A stretch of 64,000 bases of DNA from the NCBI RefSeq assembly GCF_005503535.1, contig NZ_SCNN01000005.1:124001-188000 (forward strand), in the 5' to 3' direction. The notes beneath the pieces are model-generated. The model did not search any database. It was not told the origin of the DNA and saw only the letters and a list, made by a program, of their open reading frames with translations. Made by a program: the position numbers and the translations under genes. This document shows, one piece after another, positions 63,714 through 64,000 of the stretch (positions within the stretch are counted from its first letter, which is position 1; each line of letters begins with the position of its first letter). This DNA comes from Mesorhizobium comanense. Lineage in GTDB: Bacteria > Pseudomonadota > Alphaproteobacteria > Rhizobiales > Rhizobiaceae.

Positions 63714-64000
63714 TTATCGCTTCTGGCTCGAGAGTTCGCCCAGCAGCTTTGTCATCTCGTCATCGAGGGATTGCGGTGCCTTGGGCGCCGGTTTGCCTAC
63801 CGGGCCGCCGGAACGAGGCTGGTCGAGCGAAACCTCCAGTTCCTTCATCAGCGTGTCGTCGATGCTGTCCTGTCTCGGCGGCGGTGGCGCGTGCTTGACG
63901 ACATTGGCATTGGCGGACCCATAGGCGGGCAGCGGTGTGACATTGGTGGACTGATAGTTCTGCACCGCCGGCTTTGAGGCAGGCGCGGTGGCGGGTGGCG
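63714..64000 (-). CDS. C-terminal end of a Pro-rich protein (gene continues beyond the window)
   Basis: The frame is open from the right window edge (positions 64000 down to 63714) and contains a Pro/Ala-rich stretch and then NYQSTNVTPLPAYG. HAPPPPRQDSIDDTLMKELE and a C-terminal acidic helix, QSLDDEMTKLLGELSSQKR, follow. The GTG that could serve as a start at 63965 lies within the Pro-rich segment, so I treat this as the tail of a longer protein. A similar disordered end with a short terminal helix occurs in some rhizobial FliO-like proteins, but that is a guess. No domain can be assigned. Confidence 0.55.
   Translation of the reverse strand, partial: PPATAPASKPAVQNYQSTNVTPLPAYGSANANVVKHAPPPPRQDSIDDTLMKELEVSLDQPRSGGPVGKPAPKAPQSLDDEMTKLLGELSSQKR

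Overview
The window looks like core chromosome of an alphaproteobacterium of the order Rhizobiales, most like Mesorhizobium or a close Phyllobacteriaceae relative. This rests on high GC content, the gene order DUF502-recG-sdhE-mfd, DUF2865 and DUF922 proteins, a zinc-less DksA, dispersed palindromic elements of the rhizobial type, and a giant coiled-coil protein of the GPR/RgsE growth-pole family. I see no rRNA, tRNA, CRISPR array, prophage or complete insertion sequence. The assignment is inference from gene content, not a database match.

Layout. Positions 1-3400 hold the end of glmU and the whole of glmS (UDP-GlcNAc supply), separated by two small reverse-strand genes. A higBA-type toxin-antitoxin pair follows, preceded by two matched inverted repeats that look like operators. 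4190-11114 is a DNA-repair block: DUF502 membrane protein, recG, a 166-bp palindromic element that touches the recG start, sdhE and mfd. 11331-19571 holds a class II DAHP synthase, a DUF4337 protein, a diguanylate cyclase, a GFA-family protein, dgkA, dedA with a DUF1003 gene, tag, and glutamine-dependent nadE. 19709-25285 has a translationally coupled SPFH/NAD-kinase-like pair, an ABC exporter and an acetyltransferase-like protein. 25429-35386 contains gltX, a DUF2865 protein, an outer-membrane beta-barrel, maeB, an atypical SDR, a LpxH-like phosphoesterase, an MFS carrier and a dipeptide epimerase.

35464-39535 is a lipid-transport (Mla/MCE) operon: STAS-fused permease, ATPase, MCE protein and PqiC-like lipoprotein. 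40293-46676 is the giant 2127-residue membrane-anchored coiled-coil protein. Its central part is built from modules of 11 and 7 residues that I could lay out exactly, as 29- and 36-residue units. An Hpt phosphotransfer gene is divergent from it. A [2Fe-2S] ferredoxin and a ferredoxin-NADP reductase gene follow (47418-48860), then an EmrB-type efflux pump, a DUF922 protein and the folP-folB-folK cluster (51289-53017). The last part (53064-64000) holds cytochrome b561, a DUF924 protein, a Kef-type antiporter, an AraC regulator with an MFS pump, two small exported proteins, the ycjX-ycjF pair, sixA, dksA and the end of one unidentified gene.

The region is mostly housekeeping and cell-envelope genes. 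No obviously new defence or mobile system is present. The strongest lead is the modular repeat architecture of the growth-pole protein. Lesser leads are the SPFH/NAD-kinase-like pair, the recG ribosome-binding region lying inside a dispersed repeat, the higBA operators, and several antisense-overlapping gene ends.
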